Positions 12,843 to 24,222 of a DNA stretch of 64,000 nucleotides are shown one piece after another. The position numbers were made by a program, and so were the translations under genes. Below the pieces are notes generated by a model. That model ran no database searches, was not told where the DNA came from, and saw only the letters and a list, made by a program, of their open reading frames with translations. The DNA is from Tretioscincus oriximinensis (taxonomy: Eukaryota > Chordata > Lepidosauria > Squamata > Gymnophthalmidae): positions 575,623 to 639,622 of the forward strand of contig JAJVDF010000449.1 of assembly GCA_022410635.1 (NCBI GenBank), written 5' to 3'. Every line of letters starts with the position of its first letter. The stretch's first letter is position 1.

Positions 12843-13122
12843 GGAAAGAAGGGTGCCTCGTATTCACTGCCACACCTCCCTGGTGACACCAGCATACCAC
12901 TGTATCCGCAGAGTTGGAGGCAAGGCATTCAGAATAGGAGCTTGACACCCCCATACTAGTGTAGACTATGGCAGGCTCTGAATGGGGCCTGCCATATCTT
13001 ATACTGGCATGTGGGTGGTCAAGTTCTGTACTAAAATACAGCCCAGAATAAGACTCAGTGGGGTTAGAGTTAAAGTAGTTCTTGCAAGAGCCAGATTTAG
13101 GCTGTGTTTTGCCCATGGGCTG

Positions 13123-13290
13123 TAATTTACTTACTTACTTATTTCTTTATTTATTTTACTCTCCCTCTTCCCACAAGTACTTTGGGTTTTATAATAATGA
13201 AAGCAAGAAAAAATATTAATATCTTCTTAGTACTATCTATATCTATGTGTTGCCAAAATATGGCCCTGGTTCTTGCAGTGGTTTCTGGCA
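13123..13290 (+). repeat. Uncharacterised dispersed repeat, copy 1
   Basis: A TTAC/TTTA-rich start leads into TTTATTTTACTCTCCCTCTT, GGGTTTTATAATAATGAAAGC and a CTATNTATATNTTGCC-like block. About 150 bp can be aligned by eye with 34468-34615 on the same strand. The family is unknown. Confidence 0.6.
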
Positions 13291-14041
13291 TTTAAAAAAG
13301 TGTCACTGTGATAACTTATTTAAGTTTCTTTTTGCATTGGTTTCAGTATAACAAAGTTTCATTATGACATACACATTTTTCTGGTCTCTTGTAGTTTGTT
13401 ATAAAGAGGGTTCACCCATATCTCAGAATAGGGACTGCCATCCCTATACTATTGCAAATCTGTGACAAACCATGAATGAGGTATGCCATAGACTGTGGTG
13501 GCATGTGATTGCAGATTCCTATTTTGAGCTATATCCCAGAATAAAGCTCAGTGCAGAAAAGATCATAATGACCAAGTTAACTTTTCAAGCAATTATTAAC
13601 ACGGTTTCTGTTAACGGAATCAGAGAGAGAAAGGTGTAGCCTTAACTATGTGGCTTGGATGCAAGTGCTGCTATAGAGCACTTAATTATTCGTTCAAGCT
13701 GTGAAAATTTGTATTGTAGTCTGATAGCTGATGTAACAATGTCTTAATTGAGCTTTTAACTGGGCTGCACATAATTTCATACCATATCATCAGAGGTGCG
13801 TAAATCACATTAGCCAGGGAAATAGCTTCCTCTCGCCTTGTCCAGACAATATTATTATTTTGGGGAGTTTTTTTAATTTGTTTTTGGTGTTGTAATCGAC
13901 CCTGAGACCAGTGGGTACATGGCCAGACAAAAACTCAAATATAACAATAAATAAAAATGCATAAAAAGTTACAATCACACACCACAGGCCAGAATAAGAA
14001 CAAGAAGAAGACCAAGAAGAACAAGAACAAGAAATAATTAT

Positions 14042-14513
14042 TGAAGTGTACAAAATCATGCATGGGATCGACAGAGTGAATAGAGAAAAAATGTTTTCTC
14101 TATCACACAACACAAGGACCAGAGGGCACTCCTTAAAACTGTTGGGTAGAAAAGTGAGAACAGACAAAGGAAAGTATTTTTTCACCCAGAGGGTCATCGG
14201 CCTGTGGAATTTACTTCCTGAAGAGGTAGTGGTAGCTAACAGCTTGGATAGTTTCAAGACAGGACTAGACAGGTTTATGGACACTAAGGGTATAAATGGA
14301 TACTAAGATAGTTGTCTGGATGTAGCCTCCGGGATGGAGCAACAGGCAGGACTTTTGAAATACCATTTGCAGGGAGTCACGAACAGGAGCAGCATATTTT
14401 GCTTTCCTCTGTTCAGACTGCCCAGGTGCATCTGGTGGGCCTCTGTGTGACACAGAATGCTGGACTCGATGGGCTGTGGCCTGATCCAGTATGGCTCTTC
14501 TTATGTTCTTATG
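14042..14513 (+). mobile_element. CR1 LINE 3' end, young subfamily with TTCTTATG tail
   Basis: The open frame at 14046-14306 encodes a reverse-transcriptase C-terminus (FFTQRVIGLWNLLPEEVVVA). It is followed by a 3' UTR ending in CTTCTTATGTTCTTATG. By eye it is very similar to the longer copy at 51943-52870, suggesting recent activity. It abuts a SINE at 14514. Confidence 0.9.
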
Positions 14514-14770
14514 TACCCCGTTTTCCACCTTTCAAAGGGACTCAAAGTGGTTTACAAGGGGTATTTTGCCCGAAGGCTTACATTTTATTTTCCCCACCAG
14601 GCTGTGGTGGTTCCCAATTATCTACTTGCAGTCAGTTGCAATTCTTGCTTTCGAATAGCTGGGTTGGCTAGAGCTACAGGCTAGAAGAAGGTGCTCACCC
14701 CTCCCCATGTGTGATACAGGGCTTCGAAACCCCATCTCCTAGATGAGCGACTGAGCCATTTATGCCCGCC
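14514..14770 (-). mobile_element. tRNA-derived SINE, family 1
   Basis: A reverse-oriented copy carries TACCCCGTTTTCCACC, GCCCGAAGGCTTACATTT and the B box GGGCTTCGAAACCCC. The usual GAA tail is missing, so the SINE directly joins the CR1 tail at its left. Confidence 0.8.
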
Positions 14771-17157
14771 ACATGTGCAACTCTAGAGTGCTTTTGAGCA
14801 GGTTTTTGATGGCATGTGCATGAAGCTTTTATAAAGATAGAAAGTCACTGAATATTTACATGCTTCGTAGCCATTATAGCTGTTTACTGGAAAATGTTTG
14901 AAGACAGGTAGCACATGCCATTATTGTAGCATTTTTCAGGTTAGGAGAGGAAAGGAAACTCAATAGGCAGCATCAGATAAACAGAATTACATATTACTAA
15001 GAGAATAATGTATTACTGCTAAGGAAATTTAATTCACTTTTCACCTAGAGAATAACAAATGCGTTCGGTTTGAGATAGGCATGTATTATTCACTGTATAT
15101 GAGGTATGTGAGCGGCAGATACCTGATACCACCGATATTTTGTTTTTCACTTGCAGATGCTGAATGGATGTTATTTTAACTTTATCAGTGACGATTACTC
15201 CCTAAAGTTATTTGTTTTGCGATTTTGTACTTGGTTCTTTTCCTCAGATATTCAGTGGAAATCTGCAGCACAGTTGTAGACATCTCCTCCTAGCAGTCCT
15301 GTGGAATTTGTTTCTTTTACTGCCTTCGGACATTCCCTGGTATTTTGCAAAAGCTTGTGGCTCCTGTATATATATATATATACAGAACATTCTTCTCATT
15401 TAGGCTTTTTGCAGACAGGACTGCAAACTTGACTGACTATAAAAACGGGACAGAACCAGGAAGGACAGGAAAGCAACTTTAAATATTTACCAGATACAGC
15501 AAATTGTTCACGTTGGACGAGACACGCTTGTGTTCTTTTTCTAACCATAGTAAGGCATCTGATTCTTGCTGAAAGTAATGCTGGACAGCCTCCATGAAAG
15601 ACTTATTTATTTGATTTATTTTCTGCCATTTGTTGAATGATCTAAAAATAGGTTGTGATTTTTTAAAAAAAAATTTAAACTTGCTTAGATTTTAATTAGC
15701 TATCTTTTTCTGCCTGCTTGTTCTCACCACCCCAATAATTTCTTTCTTAACTCTGGCGCGAGAAAACTGTGACAGGGGAGAGCAAGTTTAAAATGAAGGC
15801 TCGTAGACTCCTTTTGCACAGACTTGCTAATGCATTTCACAGAGCTCACTCTTCCAGATTGTTTATAGAGAATAGTTATAATACACATTGAAGGTGTGAT
15901 AACAGCTCCCCAAAGCAGAATAGAATAGATCTGCCTTATATTGTATACATTGCAGCCAAAGATGGGAACGCTCTATTCAGAAAAGAAAACAAGACCAGGA
16001 GCTGAATTTTCTTACTGCAAAATTCCGGCTCAGGTTCAAGGAAATAGGGAAACCATGCATGTATGACTTGGGTTGTGGTCATGTCATAATGAAAAGGAAC
16101 AGTGGTCTAGTTAAGTTTTGGAACTATAGGCCAGAGTGTGTTGCAGTTTTTCCAAGGCCGTTTTTTGCCTGAAATGTGACTAAAAAGGTTTCGGTGGTTG
16201 TCCAGCTCAGCAGCAGGGAGAAGTTAAACCTGGTCTTCCACGATAAAGACCTGATCCTGAACACTCTTTGCTGCTGCTCCCATCTGACTCTCTCTGCTGC
16301 ACTCCTCCCACAACCACATTACCCACTGCAACCACGTAGCCCCTACTGAGCAGTGTCCCCACCCATTATGTCCCTTACAAATATGTGTAGTGGAGGAAAT
16401 AAATATATTTAAAGGATTGAATTTTGTAGACGGAACGTCTAAAGAACTGTGGAAGAGGTTCATGGTGATTCTTAAGAGCAAGTTAGTTTTAAGCAAGGAA
16501 GAGAAACTAAAGATCATTACAAATTATGACAAGTTCTTAAAGAGATGGTGATAATAGGTTAAGCTTACCTACCTCCTGCGGGATCCGATTTGTGGGTGAA
16601 GAAGCTATAACTAGAATCTAACATTGAACAACGGATTGGTTCAAGATTGAGTAAGAACTGCAACAAGGCTGAAAACTGTCATTTATTTAGCTTGCATGCA
16701 GGGTACTTTATGGGCTGATCTCACGTGCAGAACACAAAAAGAAGCAATCAGGGAATCCTGCTTATATGCCCTGTTTCCTTTTTGTATCTGAGATACAAGA
16801 TGACTGACGTTAGGCAACAGTATTTGAAGCGTCAGCAATTTCTGAAATAATTTATATTTCAGAAACTGTAGGCACTAAGAAACTTAGCTTTCTTCAGTGT
16901 TGTATCTTCAATTCTTATCCTGTTACTGTATCTTCAGAAGGCCAAATTCTTCTGTGTGTGTTTGAAGGGCTGCTTCAAATAAAGGAGAGAAAAAAATACT
17001 TTTATCCCATAAAGAAATGTGATACAAATGTTTTAGCTCCCGATGCCAGGACTTAAAACACACACACCAAAAAACCCCCCACAGATTGCTTGTTAATGAT
17101 TTTCACAATGAATAATGGACTCAGGATACTTGTTTCTTTTTTCTGCCTTCCCCCCAG
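14771..17157. other. Unassigned intronic sequence
   Basis: No exon, RNA gene or complete repeat is recognised. A short (TA)n lies near 15370. This stretch leads into the candidate exon at 17158. Confidence 0.4.
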
Positions 17158-17254
17158 GCAGACAAATGGATCACCTTCTGCTTAAGATTCTGGTTCATGT
17201 CTGATGAAGTCCAGATTCGGTTCACCAGTCTTCTTTGGACTTAATCGGGATCTG
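17158..17254 (+). other. KIAA1958: Candidate 5'-UTR exon of KIAA1958
   Basis: A long pyrimidine tract ending in TTCCCCCCAG (acceptor at 17156-17157) and a consensus donor GTAAGT (17255-17260) delimit 97 bp. It lies on the KIAA1958 strand, 7 kb upstream of the first coding exon, whose acceptor at 24200 needs a partner. The segment has three ATGs (17166, 17197, 17204). Two close inside the exon, at 17204 and 17244. The third runs through the splice and stops at 24204-24206, so none joins the main frame. Exon status is inferred from splice signals alone. Confidence 0.5.
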
Positions 17255-17429
17255 GTAAGTCTACGACCTTGGTGTATTTCTAATGATATATTATCAAAAT
17301 GTGTTGCCTTTAAATCATTTGCACTTAGTTTAAAGATGGGTAACTGTTAGCGTGTGACTTAGTGGTACTACTGTGGGTTTATGACTGTCATTTGAAGTCT
17401 GAGTGACATTGGTAGAAAGAAGTGCCTAC

Positions 17430-17600
17430 TGTTCCATCCATCTGGTTTGCTAGCTTTGGCCTCTCTCAACAGGGACAACTTGGCTATGGTAATCTGTGCC
17501 CTAGTAATCACTGCGTTAGGCTACCAAAATGTATGCTGCTTGGGACTACCCTTGAAGATATTCCAGAAGTTGGAGCTGGGGCAGAATACCACAGCATGAT
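17430..17600 (+). pseudogene. Possible retrocopied fragment of an RCC1-repeat protein
   Basis: One frame reads SFGLSQQGQLGYGN and then, about 30 residues later, VGAGAEYHSMIAD. These resemble the core and end of one RCC1 beta-propeller repeat (GQLGxG, then GxxH). There are no splice signals at the edges and only one repeat. I cannot name the parent gene, and chance resemblance remains possible. Confidence 0.25.
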
Positions 17601-17727
17601 AGCTGACAGGAATGTCAGGCTGGATATATATCACATCCATCTTCTAAGATCTACACTGGCTTCCTATTCACTACTACACCAATGTAGCTGTTTATGTTAA
17701 CATTTTAATTAATTCATAACTGGTCTA

Positions 17728-17960
17728 GAAGAAGGAGGAGGAGCAGGAAGGCTTAAATCTATTCTGTCTTCCCCAACAAGTTAATGGTGGTACTAATTTA
17801 TCTAATTGAAATGTAGATTGAAAGTCTACTTTCTTTCGAATAGTTTTGGCTAGTGCTGAAGGCGTTAGAAGGCCTCTCACCCTTCTCTACGTCTGACACA
17901 GGGGCCTCAAAACCCGACCTCTCAGTTGAAAGACTGACTCTTAGCAACTGTGCTGTTTGT
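17728..17960 (-). mobile_element. tRNA-derived SINE, diverged subfamily
   Basis: A reverse-oriented copy carries a GAAGGAGGAGGAG tail, the shortened body (ATTCTGTCTTCCCCAACAAG, TTATCTAATTGAAATG) and a tRNA end (CTCAAAACCCGACCTCTCAG). It shares its variant body with the copy at 29921. Confidence 0.7.
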
Positions 17961-18639
17961 TTGCTAATTGATTGAGCATATTAAAAACTGAAAGCGATTG
18001 TGAAAAGCTTTAGAGGCATCCTTTGACTTTGGGTAACTGGGCAACTTAATGGCAAATGTTGTTTTTGCAAGCCCCTTTTGCACAGCCTTGCTACTGTGCT
18101 TTAAGGAGCTCACTATTTCACATTATTTGCATGGGAACTGTGCTAATGTGTATCAAATGTGTAATAACAGCTCCCTAAAATGCATTTATATAGAACACGT
18201 TAATCTGCTCTACAGGTGTGGTAATGCTGGCAAATGAGTATTGATAAGCAGATGAGGTCCAAAGTGCAGTTCTGGAGGTTTCTATAAAGTTTCAACAGGT
18301 TCCCCCAGACAGCTCTGCAGCTTCTCTTGTTTTGCTTTGAACTGTGAGAGGCAAATGCTGACATTTGGAGCTGAAGATGGGGGTTGTGTTGTTGTAAACC
18401 AGATACAATGTGTGATTAATCTCAATGCCATGAGTAATAGTAGTTTGGCATTTGCGTGCTTCCATACATTGTAGCTGTAGCTACTCCACATCAGCCTAAA
18501 ACATTAATTAATTAATGTAAGCAAACATTAATTAATGTGTTTTAAGGTAGGTAAGTAAAAAAAGCACCATAGTAGGTGTAAAGAATGTATGGTGGAACCA
18601 ATAGCCCCAATTATAAACTGAGGAGCCCAACCTTTTTAT

Positions 18640-19030
18640 GTCAGACCAGGAAAAGGATCTTGGGATTTTGGTACACAGATAGATAATGGGGTTCAGTGCA
18701 ATAGCAGCAGTGCAAGGAGGGGGATTAATGCCAGGAGTAATTAGGAAGGGATTAGAAAGCATGTTGTGCCTCTTTACAAATTTGTGCTGAGGTCACATTT
18801 TGAATATTTTGTGTTAATCTGGTCACCACACCTCAGAAAGGATACTGTAAAGGCAAAGAGAGCAATCAAAATGATCAAGAGGCTTTTATGAAGTCAAGTG
18901 CAGCATCTAGATCTCTTCAGCAAAATGATATCATATTATACACGGTCTCAAAAAGTAAAAGGAGAAAAATATTTTCTTTCTTACGCAACACTTAAACCAG
19001 GAGGACACTTTATGAAAATGATAGATACAG
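18640..19030 (+). mobile_element. CR1 LINE fragment, old
   Basis: Decayed CR1 reverse-transcriptase sequence is recognisable in order: AAAAGGATCTTGGGATTTTG (KDLG block), GCAATAGCAGCAGTGCAAGG, the 'RPHLEY' region around 18790-18830, and CAATCAAAATGATCAAGAGG. Frameshifts and stops are frequent. Confidence 0.7.
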
Positions 19031-22000
19031 GAGAGGTATGAATTGGCAAGGGGATATATGTGCCTAGTAAAACAAATTCTGAATTTAAAATTAAAAAAAA
19101 AAATCTAAAGTTGGTTTATTTATTAGCCAGACTAATTTGTCTGAGAGTCTCATTAGGATAATTTACTTTAGAAGTCGCCAGCCTTAGGAAGCATGTGGCA
19201 TACTTGAAATATTGAAGCTGAGATATTAGGTCATTAGCCTAATGGTTCCTTTCTGACCTGCACTGAATGTGATGGGGAAGCTGTCAGAGGCACCATTGAA
19301 GTCTTTTCTGGTCTTTACAAGACTGATCCCTTTGCAGCAAATATAACAAGATATATAGTTGAGTTAACGTGTCAGCTTGCAATGTCAAAATAATATGACA
19401 AATTATGATTTTATGTTGGCAAATGTAATATATCTTGGCTGATCTGATCTATTGGCTTTTGGCCGAGTCATAAGACTGAGCCATAGAAGATATGAAAGCA
19501 CATCACATTTTTATTGTTTTGCAATTAACTGAGAAATTTATTTTACTAAAAAACACTTAAATAGGCAGAAAAAGACCACAATTCAGTGTGGCACGACATA
19601 CACAGCAAGCAGTGACAAGGGCACTGGATTTTAGGAATGTCACAATTCTATTTCAGAGTAAATAAGCAAATTAAATTGTTTCAAAGAATAGTTTCGTTGC
19701 TGATTGTATGTTAATTTGTGCTCTGGTCTAGGATTAAAATAATCTGTACTGTAATTTCACTAACACTCCGTGAAATATCATGTTCTGTGCAGGAGCCCAA
19801 TATTTTAGTAAGCTACCACTTCAAGAACAGTGTCCTTTCAGGTCTCCAATGGCAGGCAGTCTGTTTGTAGTGTGTTTTGCACCTGTAGAGCCACTACGGT
19901 TGAAGGCAAAGCTGTTCGGGGCTTGGTAGTGCAATCATTCTTCCTGCTCACTTGCCAGCTGCAGTGGAAAAATGGCAGCTGATTAGAGAGAAATAAGATT
20001 CTTCATTAAACTCTGAAAACTGAAAAGACAATTTGTGTGTTGTTTATTAGATCACCTGCTGTTAATGCTGCATTGTTACAGCAATCTCCCCTGATGAAAC
20101 AATCTGGAGTGATGTTTTGCTGAGAATGCCACTGTGTTATCAAAGCAAGCCAACATTAATTTCTGCATAACATCCACAGTTACGGCTGTGTTGACTGCAA
20201 ATACAGACAAAGCTAATTTTCTGCTCTACATACACAAATAAATACAATTCTCACCAAAGCAAAAAGTATAGTTAAAAGATCTGGGAAACCAGAGGTGAAG
20301 AAGAGTTAAAAATGTTCCAAGCAAGCTTTCTTTGCCTTAAAAATGTGAGCACAGCTCAAATGATAATTTGTTTGTAATGAACCTGTTTTCTTATTATTGT
20401 GGATGAAAGTATAGTGGAAAGGGATGGGGAATTAAGGGAAATTTTGTAGTATTGAGATTCTGGAGGGACAAAAGGGACATCAGCATATTCTCATGCCTGC
20501 CTGCCTATGCCAATTAGTAGGATCCAAGGTGAACGCTAAACAGCAAGCATATTAGGTGCCCCCTTTCATATACTGATTCAGTCTAAAGTGGGCTCTGGGT
20601 GTGAACCCAACATGCAGAAAGGAAGCTCCTAGTATGCTTGTTGGTCTTGTGTAGCAGCCAGTGGAGAATCACCCCAATTGTTGGCTAACTGCAGGCCTAT
20701 CTAATAGAATATTCCCGTTATGCAATGATCAGGCACATTCCTGTAGAAAACCATACTGGCATTTTCTAAGAGGGACTCTGGTTGGGGGTCACCAGCATGC
20801 TAGTATCCTTGCTAGGATGGCTGTGCACCTACTCCAAATGTCATAGTTTTGCAGACAATTGATATCTTGTTTGAGGAGTAAATAGAAAACAACAAAAAAG
20901 CTGTAACTGCAGTCAGTGAATGAGGTACATGCAAATGCCATGCATGAGGATTTTTTATTTTTTCAAAAACAACAACAAAATCTTGGAAAGCAGAGAACTG
21001 CTGGTTCAATCCTTAGATGTAAACTATAGCAAACCAGTTCCATATCTCTATCAAGAAAACTGCACAGAAATGTCCAGTGGTACTCATCCACTCAAATAGG
21101 AGTTGTCCACAACTCAATGGTACCCAACAACAACAAATTGGAGTGCCGAAAGAAAAGGGAGAAAAAGAAATATTTTTGTTTCTCTCTTGAGAAGCATTTT
21201 TTTTTTTGGGGGGGGGTAAATTTTATACACCTCTGTCATGTTCTCTTTCACTCACCGTTCTTGAGCCTGGTTACACATCTGATTTCAAAACCTTCTTTAG
21301 TATTGTTCAGTGGACCATCAATGTCAGGGTAGGTGGTCTGCAAGCTATGGTCTGCAGTGGTACAGCTGCAAACCTCATGTGAGTTTTGAAGCTGCAGTCC
21401 CTCAAGGGCTTGGGAAAATTTCTGTGGCATGCAGAAAGTAGAAAGTAGAAAATAGTTTGTTTGACTAATCATACCACCATTTCAAAACACAATACAAGTA
21501 AAAACAAAGCAAAAAAAAATCCAGAGGTGAACAGCAGTCTCTCTATTTACAGACAACATCTTATTTTCCCAATTCCTAATTCAGGAAGTCAGCTCTTTTC
21601 TTGACAGCTTTCAAGATGAAAAGGTTTACTCTGATTATGATGGACCTTTCTTGTCCTTGCAGAAGAAAGGACAAAAGGTCATTTCTATCGGGGGGCTTAA
21701 TGTTGGTTAGTATTGGATATAGGTACCTGAATTGGTATTCGGTATATGCTGGGCAGTTGATTTAAAAATATTCAATATCTTCTACAGCTTGGTCCACCCA
21801 AATGCAGAGACTCTCCCTTCTTGGAATATTGCAGTAGCGGCCAGTTTGCAACCTAATGCAGAGTTGTCCAAACCTTGCCCTTGTGTAGATTCTTCTGAAG
21901 GATAGCAGAACTGGAATAGCTTTTTGGATGTGTATTCAATTTATGAGAAGCTAAGAACTTTGTAACAGTAGACTGAGCTATGCTTCCTAGGTGAATAAAT

Positions 22001-22364
22001 ATCAGAGGTACATTGCGATAAGGACTGTGGCATGCTTTGGCATCCTGACAAAATTTCCCCAGCCTCAGTAATTTGCCCACAGATGTGCTGATTTGGAATA
22101 ACAGACCCAGTAATATGGATTTACTACTCCATACTACTGTACATTCATGCATAAAGGGTCTCATTTGTATCCTTTTTGACAAGCAACGAAAGAAGTTGTG
22201 AATGCTGAATCCAAGGATCAGAATTTGGAGGCAAGGAGCAGGATGGGGCAGAGGTAGCAATGGTAAAAATCAGAATAGGTTGAAAAGTAGATGGCAGATA
22301 TTGAGGAAGGAGGGGCATTAGATCATAAATATATAAAATTTACGGTTCTAAAAACTGTAAATAC
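19031..22364. other. Unassigned intronic sequence
   Basis: No exon or complete repeat is recognised. A T-run directly followed by a G-run (about 21199-21217) is the only low-complexity tract of note. Short open frames have no family resemblance. Confidence 0.4.
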
Positions 22365-23800
22365 AGTTACTGTATATATTCGAGTATAAGTTTAGTTTTT
22401 CAGCACAGTTTTAATGCTGAAAAAAGCCCCCCTTGGCTTATACTTGGGTGCAATGCGGGTGTTCTTCAATCTCTTCCACTACCTTAGAGCTGCCTTGGCC
22501 TCCTCCGTCCTCGCCTTTTCCCTCAGCCACAGGTGGGACTACACTTCACAGCATGCTCCAGTGTCTTCCCTCCTCAAGCCTGCTGCTGCCTTTGCTGTCT
22601 CCTTCTGGACCAATGCCTGAGGTGGTTTTCAGTAGCGCCCCCAGTGCGAAGGTGCTAGTGGAGAGTGTGGCAGCTGTAGCAGTAGCAGAGGTTATCATCT
22701 ATCTGGTCAGGCGAGGGCGATGTAGTACCAGAGCCTCCCTGCTGCCAGCATCCTTTACGTGTGCCTGATCATCCCAGGCTTGGGACCGAAGAAGCGGATG
22801 CCAAGGGGTCCCAAGGAGCTTCCAGCATGTGTGGCGACCCCTACCGGAGGGCCCTACTATTAGATGACCCTCAGTCAGGGGTGCCACAATATCCACCCTG
22901 TTGCCCAAGCCAGCACCCACGACTGCTTGCAGCAACAGTACTATCCTCCGGCCTACACAAGGCCTCAGAGTTTAACTCACGGTTGGGCTTTATTCACAGC
23001 CCCCACCAGTAGCGTGCTTATATTTTGTTGTTACAGAAATAAAGGAAAGAAAGAGATGTTTGAAATGAAACAAATAACAAGTTTATTATTTACAAACAAG
23101 GAATAGAAGAAAGATTAGAATAATAAGGCTTCGGCTTTTATCAAGCAAGCCTATCTCANGCACACACACACAGCAAGAGCAACATTAGTTTCCAGATCCT
23201 TAAAGAGACAGGCCCTGTGTCACTTTATTTGTTCCAGCCCCAAGTCAAGCCTCAACTTTGACTCTTTCAGGCCACCATACACTTCTACCCCCCTCCTCCT
23301 GGGGCAGATCAGAAGCGGACCCCTCTGTCCACTTGCTACACCACAAGTCTTCCCCGACAGAAANGCCCCTAGCCCTGGTCAGCTTCTCTTTTATTTTCTG
23401 ACCAGCCGGCTACTNGAGGCCCCATTGGCTGGCTCCTCTAGCCANGCCCCCTCCCAAACAGGGAACCAGGAAGCCACGCCCCTGACCAGGCCTGCTCTTC
23501 CCCCCTCCCTCTGGGATATCTGGTGAGTAAATAAAAGAAACACAAACCTATAAAATGGAGGACGCCACAGCATGTGGTGCTGAGAACTGCATGGCCCCAT
23601 GGGATGCTGCAGGCCCGAGAAGGCGACGGGCACCTTGGATGGGCGCAGGGGAGGTATTGGGTTCCTTTCCTTCCTCCCCCCTCCCTGCCCCCCCGGCTGC
23701 ATTTCCCACCCTAGGCTTATATTGGAGTTTTCCCAGTTTTTTGTAGAAAAATTAGGTGCCTTGACTTATATTCAGGCCGACTTATACTCAAGTATATACT
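22365..23800. mobile_element. Non-autonomous TIR element, interrupted by a solo LTR
   Basis: Left end GTTACTGTATATATTCGAG and right end ACTCAAGTATATAC are imperfect inverted repeats. The body starts GCTGAAAAAAGCCCCCCTTG and is GC-richer than the surroundings. A second, uninterrupted copy lies at 33691-34372. Subtracting the LTR at 22830-23579 leaves about 685 bp, matching that copy. The superfamily is not certain; no coding region is seen. Confidence 0.75.
22830..23579 (-). mobile_element. Solo LTR, family TGTGGCG, copy 1 (5-bp TSD GCATG)
   Basis: The 750-bp unit begins TGTGGCGACC and ends GACGCCACA, with GCATG on both sides (22825-22829 and 23580-23584). The promoter and polyadenylation signals lie on the minus strand: a GAATAAAGCCC-type signal (complement near 22990) and a degenerate TATA-like tract (near 23390). 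No internal retroviral coding region is present, so it is a recombined solo LTR. It sits inside the TIR element at 22365-23800. Two relatives lie at 46471 and 54212. Confidence 0.85.
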
Positions 23801-24140
23801 AAGAACGTAAGAGGAGCCCTGCTGAATCGGACTAAAGCCTATGTAGTCCAGCATTCTGTCTCACACAGAGGTCCATCAATTGCACCTGGGCAATCTGAAC
23901 AGAAGAAGGCAAAATCATCACCTATTCTTGACTCCCTGCAAATGGTATTTCATGAGTAATTAATAATATTTATTGGGATTAATAAACTTATCTAATCCTG
24001 CCTTGAGTCTATCCAGGCTGCTACCTATCACCACCTCTTGTAAATTCCTCAAGTAAAAAAAACCTTCCTTTGTTCTCACTCTTCTGCCCATTAGTTTCAA
24101 GGAGTGCCCCCTGGTTCTATTGTTTTTGTGTCAAAAATGT
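23801..24140 (-). mobile_element. CR1 LINE 3' end, antisense, beside the KIAA1958 exon
   Basis: Reverse-oriented tail AAGAACGTAAGAGGAGCCC is followed by GTCCAGCATTCTGTCTCACA, CTCCCTGCAAATGGTATTTC and finally AAGGAGTGCCCCCTGGTTCT. It ends about 60 bp before the exon acceptor at 24200. The open frame extending upstream from the exon to 24070 crosses this CR1 and is not coding. Confidence 0.85.
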
Positions 24141-24222
24141 GGATTCAGTTTTATTTGCAACTTTTGTTTCCAAAGCGAATGCATTTTCTTTCTTTTTTAG
24201 GAATAACGATTTTGGCGCTATC

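Noticed and set aside
24070..24222. N-terminal extension of the KIAA1958 frame
   Set aside because: It crosses an antisense CR1 and the splice acceptor at 24200; the conserved protein starts at 24223.
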